64,000 bases of DNA from Burkholderiales bacterium Ga0077543 (GTDB lineage: Bacteria; Pseudomonadota; Gammaproteobacteria; Burkholderiales; Burkholderiaceae_C): positions 78,950 to 142,949 of the forward strand of contig LNET01000073.1 of the NCBI GenBank assembly GCA_001464055.1, read 5' to 3'. Under the pieces are notes generated by a model. It was not told where the DNA came from and searched no databases. It saw nothing but the letters and a program-made list of their open reading frames with translations. A program made the position numbers and the translations under genes. Positions 34,176 through 43,223 of this stretch are shown in pieces (the first letter of the stretch is position 1; the number at the start of each line of letters is the position of its first letter).

Positions 34176-37100
34176 ATGACCCACGTCCCTGCTCTGTGTT
34201 CCTTGCCCGTTGGCGGGCTGTCTCACCGGCTGGCTGGCTGGAGCCTCGGCCTCTGGCGGCTGCTGGCCATGTTCGCCTTGGCGCTGGCGCTCGGTGCCTG
34301 CGGTGGCGGTGGCGGTGGCGGCGGTGGTGGTACCGACATCGGCGGTGGCGGGGGCACGACACCCCCGCCTGTCACGGGTACGCCTCCCACGGGTGCGCCT
34401 GCCATCGTGGCCCAGCCTGCGAACGTGGCAGTGACGGCGGGGCAAGCAGCCACTTTCAGCGTCGCTGTCACCGGGACCGCTCCGCTGACCTACGAATGGC
34501 TTCGCAACGGCGTCGTGATTGCCGGCAGCAATGCGGCAAGTTACACGCTCACGCCCACCGCGCTGTCTGACAACGGCGCGCAGTTCAGCGTCAGTGTCAG
34601 CAATGGCGCCGGGCGCATCACCAGCACGCCTGCAACGCTGAGCGTCAGCGCCGCCGTGATGGCGCCGAGCTTCACGTCGCAGCCGGCGAATGCAACTGCC
34701 CTGGTCGGGCAGACGGCGCGCTTCGTGGCCGCCGCCACGGGCAGCGACCCGCTGACCTACCAATGGCTGCGCAATGGTGTGGCGGTCGCGGGTGCAACCT
34801 CGGCCGACTACACGACGCCGGCGCTGGTTCTGGCCGACAACGGTGCCGTCTACACCGTCACTGTCAGCAACTCGGCTGGCACGGCCACATCGTCGGGCGC
34901 CTTGCTGAACGTGAATGCCCTGCCCACCGCGCCGGCCATCACCACCCAGCCGGCTGGCCAGACCGTGACCCTGGGGCAGAGCGCCACGTTCCGTGTCGTG
35001 GTCACCGGCGACCCGGCTCCCACTTTCCAGTGGCGCCGAAACGGCGTTGACATTGCTGGTGCGACGGGCGATGCCTACACCACGCCCAGCACCCGGCTGG
35101 AAGACAGCGGCGTGGTCTTTTCAGTGGCCGTGCGCAACACGGCGGGCAGCGTGCTGAGCAGCGACGCCATCCTCACCGTCACCGGCAGTGCCGTTGCCCC
35201 TTCGATCACGACCCAGCCCTTGGCCCAGTCGGTCATCACCGGTCGCAGCGCCAGCTTCAGCGTGGCCGCCACCGGCACCAGCCCGCTGGCCTATCAGTGG
35301 CGCCGCAACGGCGTGGACATTGCCGGCGCCAACGCCGCCACTTACACCACGCCGACGCTGACCGAAGCCAACAGTGGCAGCCTGTATACGGTGGCGGTCT
35401 CGAACGGTGTGGGAAGCATCGTCAGCGCGCCTGCGCTGCTGACGGTAAACCCTATTCCAGTTGCTCCGGCGATCACCGCCGAGCCCACCAACCAGAGTGT
35501 CACCGCCGGCGCGCGCGCCACCTTCAGCGTCACCGTGACCGGCACCGGCCCGCTCCAGTTCCAGTGGAGCCGAAATGGCAATCCGCTGGCGGGTGCTTCC
35601 AGCGCGGCCTACACCACGCCGCCCACGACCCTGGGCGACAGTGGCGCCGTGTTCCGCGTCGTGGTCAGCAACTCGGCGGGCAGCGTCACCAGTGCCAACG
35701 TCTCGCTCACGGTCAACGCGGCGGCGACGGCGCCGACCATCACCACGCAGCCCTCGCCGCAGGCGGTGACGGTGGGCCAGGCCGCAAGCTTCAGCGTCGC
35801 CGCAGCAGGTACCGAGCCTTTCAGTTATCAGTGGAAGCGCAACGGCGTGGACATTGCCGGTGCCACGGCGGCCAGCTACCGCCTGGGCACCACGGTGCTC
35901 GAAGACAGTGGTGCGCTCTTCACGGTGGTGGTGACCAACGCTGGAGGCAGCGTCACCAGCAACCCCGCGCGTTTGGCCGTCAGCCCGCTTCCTGTGGCCC
36001 CCACGATCACTACCCAGCCGGCAGCGCAGACCGTGATCGCCGGCCAGGTGGCCTCGTTCACTGTCCGGGCCACCGGTTCGACACCACTGGCTTACCAGTG
36101 GCGGCGCAACGGCGACAACATCGCTGGTGCGACCAGCCAGACCTACTCCACGCCGGTCAGCACGGGTGCTGACAACGGCGCCATCTACGATGTGGTGGTC
36201 ACCAACAGTGTCGGCAGCATCACCTCCTCGCCGGCCAATCTGACGGTGTTGGCGCCTCTGGCCTCCAGCTACTGGTTGAGGGGCAGCGCAGGTGTCGGGA
36301 CTGCAGGGTCAGTGACCTTTGCCAACGGCTCCGTGACGGCCAACAACCTCAACCTGACCCTGGTGGACCCAGCCAACCTGGGCAGCCCGCTGGTGGTGGA
36401 GCAGCCTGGCGGGTGGCTGTTGCAGGCTGTGGCCTCGGAGCCCCGCTTCAACCCGCAGAACGCCGGCGATTCCGCCGAGCGCTATGTGGTGTACGCGCGG
36501 GCCAACCAGCTGTGGCGGCTGGACCTGGGGCTGGTCACGGGTTTGCCAGCGCCCCAGCAGGTCAGCAACGTGAACCTGAACAGCCTGTGCTCGCCGGTGG
36601 GTGGTGCAGGTGGCATCACCGGCTTCTTTGCCGACAACGCCGATGCCGGCAATTCACTGCTTCAATACCGCACGCCGGGTGGTGACGGCATCTGCCAGAC
36701 GACCGACGACGGCTACGTTGCGTTCCGCGTCAGCGCCACGGCCACCACGGCGCCGGTCAACACCCAGCGCATCCTGCTGGCGCTGCGCAATTCCGGCGGT
36801 TCGATCATCGGGTTCCTGGCGCGTTCGGGCAACCAGATCCAGCGCCTGAACGCCAATCTGGGTGGCGCAACGAACGCCTTCACGGTGGGGTCGTCAGAAA
36901 TCGAATTGCTGCGCCAACCTGGCGGCCCGGGCATCCTGGTGTTCAGGGACGGCAATGCATTGCGGGCTTACGACACCGCAACTGGCGCCGAGCCCGTCAC
37001 CTTCGGAACGGCCGCGCCGGACTTCCTGCAGTTGGGCGAAATTGCCGGCAGTCCATCCGTCTCTCTCTACCGCAACAACGGCAGGGTGGTCGCGTTCCCA

Positions 37101-37868
37101 CTTTCCATTTCTGGCACGCTGTCCACGGTGCTGACCCTGGCGCCGGGGCAATCGGTCAGCGGGGCCGGCGGTGACGCCAATCAGCAGCTTCTGGTGCTGG
37201 CCTCCGGCAGCAGCAGTCAGCTCATCAGCGTCGGTACTTCGGGCCCGGTCACCGTCCTGGTCGAAGAGTCGGGTCTGATCGATGCCGCCAGCCTGGGCGC
37301 TACGCCCACGCGCTGGGTCTACACCGTTCAAGGTGGACGCACCCTGAGATCGGTGCTGCGAACCGGCGGTGTGCCCTTGACCCTGGCATCGTCGGACAGC
37401 CTGCGGGTGTTCAACATCGGCAGCTGGAACTACGAGACCGTCTGGTATGAACTGCGTGGCGCCGGTGGCGGGTTCTTCGGGTCTCAGGTTCGGGCATCGA
37501 ACAGTGATGGTGGCAGCCTGGTTTCGCTGTCCAATGCAGTCACGGTCGGTGGCGCCTCGTTCAACGGTTTCCAGGACACCAGCGTCGGCCGCATCGTGGC
37601 CACGCCCGTCGGCGCCAATCCGACGACGCCGTATCAGGGTGTGACCCTGCTCGTGCTCGACCCGGTCACCGGGTCGACGCGGGTCACTTACGGTGCGCTC
37701 GCTGGCGCTGGCTACAACACCATCGATGTCTCCGGGCTCAGCGGCCCGAACCGGCCGGTGCTGATCACGGCCTCGTCGGTTCAGGTTCTGGGTGCCACGA
37801 CAGCGGACCTGTATTTCGTCCGTGTCGGCTCCACTGGCCTGCTGCGGCTGACGAACTTCGTGCCCTGA
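34176..37868 (+). CDS. Lipoprotein with seven Ig-like repeats
   Basis: 1230 aa. Signal peptide and lipobox LALALGAC, then a run of about ten glycines broken by a TDIGGGGG linker. Seven tandem Ig-like domains of ~88 residues follow, each built on (T)TQP...V..G..A.F.V..TG..PL.YQW.RNG..IAGA...YTTP....D.G..Y.V.VSN..GS..S. The C-terminal ~530 residues resemble no family I recognise; they look beta-rich (WRLDLGLVTG, YFVRVGSTGLLRLTNF) and may be a propeller. Probably a surface adhesin or matrix protein. Monocistronic. Confidence 0.85.
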   Translation: MTHVPALCSLPVGGLSHRLAGWSLGLWRLLAMFALALALGACGGGGGGGGGGTDIGGGGGTTPPPVTGTPPTGAPAIVAQPANVAVTAGQAATFSVAVTGTAPLTYEWLRNGVVIAGSNAASYTLTPTALSDNGAQFSVSVSNGAGRITSTPATLSVSAAVMAPSFTSQPANATALVGQTARFVAAATGSDPLTYQWLRNGVAVAGATSADYTTPALVLADNGAVYTVTVSNSAGTATSSGALLNVNALPTAPAITTQPAGQTVTLGQSATFRVVVTGDPAPTFQWRRNGVDIAGATGDAYTTPSTRLEDSGVVFSVAVRNTAGSVLSSDAILTVTGSAVAPSITTQPLAQSVITGRSASFSVAATGTSPLAYQWRRNGVDIAGANAATYTTPTLTEANSGSLYTVAVSNGVGSIVSAPALLTVNPIPVAPAITAEPTNQSVTAGARATFSVTVTGTGPLQFQWSRNGNPLAGASSAAYTTPPTTLGDSGAVFRVVVSNSAGSVTSANVSLTVNAAATAPTITTQPSPQAVTVGQAASFSVAAAGTEPFSYQWKRNGVDIAGATAASYRLGTTVLEDSGALFTVVVTNAGGSVTSNPARLAVSPLPVAPTITTQPAAQTVIAGQVASFTVRATGSTPLAYQWRRNGDNIAGATSQTYSTPVSTGADNGAIYDVVVTNSVGSITSSPANLTVLAPLASSYWLRGSAGVGTAGSVTFANGSVTANNLNLTLVDPANLGSPLVVEQPGGWLLQAVASEPRFNPQNAGDSAERYVVYARANQLWRLDLGLVTGLPAPQQVSNVNLNSLCSPVGGAGGITGFFADNADAGNSLLQYRTPGGDGICQTTDDGYVAFRVSATATTAPVNTQRILLALRNSGGSIIGFLARSGNQIQRLNANLGGATNAFTVGSSEIELLRQPGGPGILVFRDGNALRAYDTATGAEPVTFGTAAPDFLQLGEIAGSPSVSLYRNNGRVVAFPLSISGTLSTVLTLAPGQSVSGAGGDANQQLLVLASGSSSQLISVGTSGPVTVLVEESGLIDAASLGATPTRWVYTVQGGRTLRSVLRTGGVPLTLASSDSLRVFNIGSWNYETVWYELRGAGGGFFGSQVRASNSDGGSLVSLSNAVTVGGASFNGFQDTSVGRIVATPVGANPTTPYQGVTLLVLDPVTGSTRVTYGALAGAGYNTIDVSGLSGPNRPVLITASSVQVLGATTADLYFVRVGSTGLLRLTNFVP

Positions 37869-37905
37869 GCTTCCTCCCGGGCCACTGCGCGTTGTTCGGC
37901 ATGCC

Positions 37906-38808
37906 GTGAAGCTGCTGCTCTGTGGCGACTTCGACGCCGGCGAGGAGGCGCAGTGGCGCCTAGCGCTTGCTGCTGCCGCGCCGCAGGCGCGTTTTCTGAG
38001 CCTGGACGAAGCTCGGGCCGACCCGGCTGCCGTGCAGGCCGCGCTGGTAGCCAACCCGCCGCCAGGCAGTCTGCAGGGCTTTCCGGGACTGCGTCTGATC
38101 CAGAGCCTGTGGGCGGGCGTCGACCGCCTGCTGGCCGATACCAGCCTGCCTTCAGGCGTGCCGCTGGCACGCATGGTCGACCCGGCGATGAACGCAGCGA
38201 TGGCCGAAACCGCGTTGTGGGCCACCCTGGCCCTCCAGCGGGATTTCTTCGCTTATGCCCGCAACCAGCGCGCCGGCGTCTGGCGCACCCACGACCAGCG
38301 CCGCGCGCAGGACCTGCGCGTGCTCGTGCTCGGGCAGGGCCAGATGGGGACGGCCGCGGCAGCGTCCCTGGCTCGCCAGGGATACCAGACGCGCGGCTGG
38401 CGCCGCGACGGCGTCGCACTCGTGCCGCTGCTGGCCACCAGCGACGTGGTCATCAACCTGCTGCCGCTGACGGCGGCCACGCGCGGCCTGATCGATGCAG
38501 CCTTCCTGTCGGCGTTGCCCTTCGGTGCCGGGCTGGTCAATCTGGCCCGAGGCGCCCACGTCGTCGATGCCGACCTGCTGGCGGCCCTGGACAGTGGCCA
38601 GCTGGGTCACGCCGTGCTCGATGTCTTCCACACCGAACCCCTGCCTTCAGGTCATCCGTTCTGGCAGCATCCTCGGGTGACGGTGCTGCCCCACGCTGCA
38701 GCCTTCACCGACCCGCGCAGCGCAGCGGCGGTGGCGATGGCCAACGTTCAGGCTGCCCTGCGCGGCGAAATGCCTGCGCATCTGGTCGAGCGCGGGCGCG
38801 GTTACTGA
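37906..38808 (+). CDS. ghrA: Glyoxylate/hydroxypyruvate reductase A
   Basis: 300 aa D-2-hydroxyacid dehydrogenase of the GhrA group. NAD(P) fingerprint VLGQGQMGTAAA with a following Arg-rich strand (RGWRRDG) that favours NADPH. Catalytic Arg in NLARGAHVVD, Glu in VFHTEPLPSGH and His in VLPHAAA are all present. Start is GTG 37906; no ATG is available. Convergent with holA with a 29-bp gap. It reduces glyoxylate and hydroxypyruvate in C2 metabolism. Confidence 0.92.
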   Translation: MKLLLCGDFDAGEEAQWRLALAAAAPQARFLSLDEARADPAAVQAALVANPPPGSLQGFPGLRLIQSLWAGVDRLLADTSLPSGVPLARMVDPAMNAAMAETALWATLALQRDFFAYARNQRAGVWRTHDQRRAQDLRVLVLGQGQMGTAAAASLARQGYQTRGWRRDGVALVPLLATSDVVINLLPLTAATRGLIDAAFLSALPFGAGLVNLARGAHVVDADLLAALDSGQLGHAVLDVFHTEPLPSGHPFWQHPRVTVLPHAAAFTDPRSAAAVAMANVQAALRGEMPAHLVERGRGY

Positions 38809-38837
38809 CCCGTTCTCCAGCCGCCCCGGCCTGGGCT

Positions 38838-39941
38838 TCAGGCGCGCAGTACCAGGCGCCGCATCGGCGCCGAAGGCGGGCTGCCTCGGGCGGGCAGAGT
38901 CTGCAAAGCCATCAGCACCAGCCGGCGCAGGCCGTCCCAGGGCTCGGCAGGCCAGTCGGGCTGGCGCAGACCCTTGCAAAGGCCGTCGCACAGGCTCGCG
39001 GCGTCCAGCAGGTGCGCCAGCTGATGCTCGGCCAGCACTGGCAGCACGCGCTCGAACAGCTTTTCGCGCAGACCCCAGGCGCGGGCTTCCTTCAAGGCCA
39101 GCGGCAGCGGCCGCCCCTGGTCGAGCGCGGCACGGCCGCGGGCCAGCGCGCGGATGTCGTCGGCCAGCATCCAGTGCACCATCACCGGCGATTCGCCTTC
39201 GTGACGCAGTCCGTCCAGCACCCGCAATGCCCGTCCCACCTGGCCGGTCCACACTGCCTCGGTGAGCTTGGTGACGTCGTAGCGCGCGACGTTCAGAACC
39301 GCAGCCTCGACCTGCTCGAAGCCGAGCTCGCCGGGTGGGTGCAGCAGCCCCAGTTTCTGGATTTCCTGGTGCGCGGCCAGCAGGTTGCCTTCCACGCGGT
39401 CGGCAAAGAAGGCGAGTGTGCGTTGGCCTTCCTCGCCTTCGCGCACGCGCTGGCCCTGGCGCGCCAGGCGCTGGGCCAGCCAGGCCGGCAGCTGCGCACG
39501 GGCCACGGTTTCCAGCTTGATCACGGCGCCGGCGCTGTCGAGCGCCCCATACCAGGCGGCCTTCGTCTGCTGCCAGTCCAGCGCCGGCAACTGCACCAGG
39601 GTCAGCAGGCTGTCGTCGCCGCCGGTGCCGATGCGTTCGCAGTAGCGCTGCAGGGCCTCGGACCCGTCCTTGCCGGGCTTGCCCGAAGGGATGCGGATCT
39701 CGATCAACTGGCGGTCGGCGAACAGGCTCTGCGCCTGTGCGGCGCCGAGAACGCCGCTCCAGTCGAAGTGCGCACCGCTGACGGTGAAGACGCGCCGCTC
39801 GCTGTAGCCGGCAGCGCGGGCAGCAATGCGGATGGCGTCTGCGGCTTCCTGGGCCAGCAGCGGCTCGTCGCCCACCAGCGTGTAGACCGGTCGCAGGCCG
39901 CGACCGAGCTGGGCTTCCAGCTGTTCCAGGCGAATCTGCAT
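38838..39941 (-). CDS. holA: DNA polymerase III delta subunit
   Basis: 367 aa. HolA opens the sliding clamp as part of the clamp loader. PVYTLVGDEPLLAQEAADAI is the conserved start of domain 1, followed by the clamp-contacting stretch AQAQSLFADRQLIEIRIP and the three-domain delta layout. ATG 39941 lies 4 bp past the lptE stop. In many Burkholderiales proA follows holA; here ghrA is convergent and proA is 15 kb away. Confidence 0.93.
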   Translation of the reverse strand: MQIRLEQLEAQLGRGLRPVYTLVGDEPLLAQEAADAIRIAARAAGYSERRVFTVSGAHFDWSGVLGAAQAQSLFADRQLIEIRIPSGKPGKDGSEALQRYCERIGTGGDDSLLTLVQLPALDWQQTKAAWYGALDSAGAVIKLETVARAQLPAWLAQRLARQGQRVREGEEGQRTLAFFADRVEGNLLAAHQEIQKLGLLHPPGELGFEQVEAAVLNVARYDVTKLTEAVWTGQVGRALRVLDGLRHEGESPVMVHWMLADDIRALARGRAALDQGRPLPLALKEARAWGLREKLFERVLPVLAEHQLAHLLDAASLCDGLCKGLRQPDWPAEPWDGLRRLVLMALQTLPARGSPPSAPMRRLVLRA

Positions 39942-39945
39942 GGCT

Positions 39946-40470
39946 TCAGCGCAGCACCGCCGCCAGGCGGCGCAGCACCTGGTTGGCGATGTCCACGTCC
40001 ATCGCGCGGTAGATTTCGCGCGCCTCCGCATCCTTTGCGAGCACAGCCGACTCGCTGAAGGTCATGTTGCGAGCCAGCTGCTGCTGGGTCGCCGGGACGA
40101 GCTCGGTGCCGTCGCGCGCCGTGGCGCGAAAGCCGAAGGTGCGCAGCAGTTGCACTTCGCGCACCTGCGCGAATGCGGTCTGGGCCACGGCGGTGGTGTC
40201 TTCGCGGTCGGCCAGAGCCTGCAGCACGACATCGGCCCGCTCCGGGCTGTCCACCAGTTGCACCTGCTCGCCGAGTTGGCGCGCGAGCTCTGCGCGCAGC
40301 GGCGAGTCGGGGGAAAAACCCACCAGCACGATGCTGCGAAAGCGCAGGCTGGGGGGCTGCCGACGCTGGAACCCGCAGCCGGCCATGACCAGGGTGGCGG
40401 TGAGCAGCGTCAGCAGCCGGCGGCGCGTTCGGCCCGGGCGCAGCCGACGGCCGGCTTCAGACGACCACAT
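39946..40470 (-). CDS. lptE: LPS-assembly lipoprotein LptE
   Basis: 174 aa. ATG 40470 overlaps the leuS 3' end by 14 bp. A basic N-terminus leads to the lipobox [11 protein letters not shown], a typical LptE start. The domain shows the strand-helix pattern LAQ...[22 protein letters not shown] (read as two parts) and a conserved tail ANQVLRRL. It is the plug of LptD in the outer membrane. Operon leuS-lptE-holA. Confidence 0.93.
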   Translation of the reverse strand: MWSSEAGRRLRPGRTRRRLLTLLTATLVMAGCGFQRRQPPSLRFRSIVLVGFSPDSPLRAELARQLGEQVQLVDSPERADVVLQALADREDTTAVAQTAFAQVREVQLLRTFGFRATARDGTELVPATQQQLARNMTFSESAVLAKDAEAREIYRAMDVDIANQVLRRLAAVLR

Positions 40471-43078
40471 TGACCAGGCGACCCGGCACCACCACCACTT
40501 TCTTGGCCGGCTTGCCTTCGGCGAAGCGGACGAAGTCGGGGCTGGCCAGCGCCGCAGCCGCGATCGCGCCACGGTCTGCCGTGGCCGGCACACGGATGCT
40601 GCCGCGAAGCTTGCCGCCCACCTGCAGCATCAGCTCGATCTCGTCTTGCTGCAACGCGGCTTCGTCGACCACTGGCCAGTGCGCATCTTCCAGCGGACCC
40701 CACTGCGCGGCCAAATCGAGTTCGCGCCACAGCGCCCAGGTGATATGCGGTGCAGCCGGGAACAGCGTGCGCAGCAGGATGCCATAGCCCTCGCGCAATG
40801 CCGCCGGCTCGGCGCTGCCCGCGCCCTCCAGCGCATTCAGCATCTTCATCGCGCCGCTGACGACGGTGTTGTATTGCATGCGGTCGTAGTCGCTCGTCAC
40901 CTGCCGCAGCAGGGTGTGGATCTCGAAACGCAATGCGCCAGCGCCCGTGGCCTGGGTCGGCGCGCTCATCAGCGTGTCGCGGTGCTTCAGGCCGAAGGCC
41001 CAGACCCGCCGCAGGAAGCGGAACGAGCCTTCTGCGCCGCTGTCTGACCAGGCCGCGCTCTGGTCGGGCGGGCCGGCGAACATCACGAAAACCCGCGCGG
41101 TGTCGGCACCGTACTTGGCAATGATGTCCTTCGGTTCGACGACGTTGTTCTTGCTCTTGGACATCTTCTCGATGCCGCCCGATTGCACCGGCAGGCCGTC
41201 GGCCTTCGCCTTCGCCCCCAGCGGCTGGCCCTTCTCGTCGGTGAGGATCTCGACCTCGCTGGGGTAGAACCAGGTCTTCTTGCCGCCGGCTTCCTCGCGG
41301 TAGAAGGACTCGTTGAGCAGCATGCCCTGGGTGAACAGGTTCCTGAAAGGTTCGCTGAAGCTCACCAGGCCCAGGTCGCGCATGGCCTTCGTCCAGAAGC
41401 GGGCGTACAGCAGGTGCAGCACGGCGTGTTCAATGCCGCCGATGTACTGGTCCATCGGCATCCAGTATTCGGCGCGCGCGTCGATCATCGAGGCGTCACT
41501 GTCGGGGCAGCAATAGCGCAGGTAGTACCAGCTGCTGTCGACGAAGGTGTCCATCGTGTCCGTCTCGCGCCTTGCGGGCCGGCCGCAGCAGGGGCAAGGC
41601 ACGTTCAGGAACTGGGCGTTCTTGTTCAGCGGGTTGCCGCTGCCGTCGGGCACCAGGTCTTCGGGCAGAAGCACTGGCAGGTCCTGCTCGGGCACCGGCA
41701 CCGCGCCACAGCTGTCGCAGTGGATGATGGGGATGGGCGTGCCCCAATAGCGCTGGCGGCTGATGCCCCAGTCGCGCAGGCGCCAGGTGGTCTTCTTCTC
41801 GCCCAGCCCGGCTTCGGCCAGCGCGCTCGTGATGGCGTCCACCGCCTGCGCGTGCGGCAGACCGCTGTAGTTGCCGGAATTGATGCTGATGCCGCGTGTC
41901 TTGTCGGCGTACCAGTCCTGCCAGCGTTCGTGGTCGAAGTGTTCGCCGTCGATGTGCACCACCTGCAACAGGTCGATGCCGTATTTCTTTGCGAAGGCCC
42001 AGTCGCGTTCGTCGTGGGCGGGCACGCCCATCACGGCGCCGTCGCCGTAGCCCATCAGCACGTAGTTGCCGACCCACAGCGGAATCTGACGCTCGGTCAG
42101 CGGGTGCTTCACGTGCAGGCCCAGCGGCATGCCGGACTTTTCCTTCAGCGCCAGTTCGGCTTCGGTGGTGCCGCCCTTCTTGCAGTCCTCGATGAAGGCG
42201 GCGACCTTCGGATTGCTGCGCGCCACCAGTTGTGCCAGCGGATGCTCGGGTGCCACGGCGCAGAATGTCACGCCCTTGATCGTGTCGGCGCGGGTGGTGA
42301 AGACATACAGCCGCCCGTCCTGCACCAGCGCACCGGCTTCGTCGCGGATGTCGTGCGGAAAGGCGAAGCGCACGCCGCTGCTCTTGCCGATCCAGTGTTC
42401 CTGCATCAGGCGCACGCGCTCGGGCCAGCCGGCCAGGTAGTGCGCGGCCGTGGGATCGTTCACTCCGGCCAGCAGTTCGTCGGCGTACTGCGTGATGGCC
42501 AGGTAGTAGCCGGGGATTTCGCGCTTTTCGACCACCGCGCCGCTGCGCCAGCCGCGGCCATCGACGACCTGTTCGTTGGCCAGCACGGTCTGGTCGACCG
42601 GGTCCCAGTTGACGATCTGGGTCTTGCGATAGGCGATGCCTTTTTCGAGCATCTTCAGGAAGAACCACTGATTCCACTTGTAGTAGCCGGGGTCGCAGGT
42701 CGCCACCTCGCGGCTCCAGTCGATGCTCAGGCCCAGCGGGCGCATCTGCGCCTTCATGTCGGCAATGTTTGCGCGGGTCCAGGTGCCCGGTGCCACGTTG
42801 TTGGCCATGGCGGCGTTCTCGGCAGGCAGGCCGAAAGCGTCCCAGCCCATGGGCATGAGCACGTTCATGCCTTTCATGCGCAGATACCGCGCCATCATGT
42901 CGTTGATGGTGTAGTTCCGCACATGGCCCATGTGCAGCTTGCCGCTGGGGTAGGGCAACATGCTGCAGGCATAGAACTTCGGACGCGCGGCGTCTTCGGT
43001 GACGCGGGCAGAGCCTGTGTCTTGCCAGTGCGCCTGTGCGGCGGGTTCGACCTCGGCGGGCAGGTACTTTTCGTTCAT
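40457..43078 (-). CDS. leuS: Leucyl-tRNA synthetase
   Basis: 873 aa class I synthetase charging tRNA-Leu. HIGH-type motif HMGH at residues 49-52 within [11 protein letters not shown] and the KMSKS loop in [10 protein letters not shown] are intact. The editing CP1 domain is present ([10 protein letters not shown], the T-rich peptide). Zinc-like cysteines flank [11 protein letters not shown] 43078 gives the conserved [11 protein letters not shown]. First gene of leuS-lptE-holA. The 145-bp gap to the divergent subtilase holds the promoters of both; I see no clear hexamers. Confidence 0.97.
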   Translation of the reverse strand: MNEKYLPAEVEPAAQAHWQDTGSARVTEDAARPKFYACSMLPYPSGKLHMGHVRNYTINDMMARYLRMKGMNVLMPMGWDAFGLPAENAAMANNVAPGTWTRANIADMKAQMRPLGLSIDWSREVATCDPGYYKWNQWFFLKMLEKGIAYRKTQIVNWDPVDQTVLANEQVVDGRGWRSGAVVEKREIPGYYLAITQYADELLAGVNDPTAAHYLAGWPERVRLMQEHWIGKSSGVRFAFPHDIRDEAGALVQDGRLYVFTTRADTIKGVTFCAVAPEHPLAQLVARSNPKVAAFIEDCKKGGTTEAELALKEKSGMPLGLHVKHPLTERQIPLWVGNYVLMGYGDGAVMGVPAHDERDWAFAKKYGIDLLQVVHIDGEHFDHERWQDWYADKTRGISINSGNYSGLPHAQAVDAITSALAEAGLGEKKTTWRLRDWGISRQRYWGTPIPIIHCDSCGAVPVPEQDLPVLLPEDLVPDGSGNPLNKNAQFLNVPCPCCGRPARRETDTMDTFVDSSWYYLRYCCPDSDASMIDARAEYWMPMDQYIGGIEHAVLHLLYARFWTKAMRDLGLVSFSEPFRNLFTQGMLLNESFYREEAGGKKTWFYPSEVEILTDEKGQPLGAKAKADGLPVQSGGIEKMSKSKNNVVEPKDIIAKYGADTARVFVMFAGPPDQSAAWSDSGAEGSFRFLRRVWAFGLKHRDTLMSAPTQATGAGALRFEIHTLLRQVTSDYDRMQYNTVVSGAMKMLNALEGAGSAEPAALREGYGILLRTLFPAAPHITWALWRELDLAAQWGPLEDAHWPVVDEAALQQDEIELMLQVGGKLRGSIRVPATADRGAIAAAALASPDFVRFAEGKPAKKVVVVPGRLVNVVV

Positions 43079-43223
43079 GACCTGATTGTAGAGACCGGCC
43101 ATCCGTGGAAAAGAGCACGGGCGCTGGTGCATTTCGCGGGCCGGCGCACAAGAAACCTCAAGTCACATGTCGGGCTGCCGAAGACGCCAGAACCTGTTCC
43201 TGCGTCCACCCCGAAAGCCGCCA

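Noticed and set aside
34300..36250. The Ig-repeat gene region as a CRISPR array
   Set aside because: Units are ~264 bp, in frame and protein coding; no short direct repeats with spacers.
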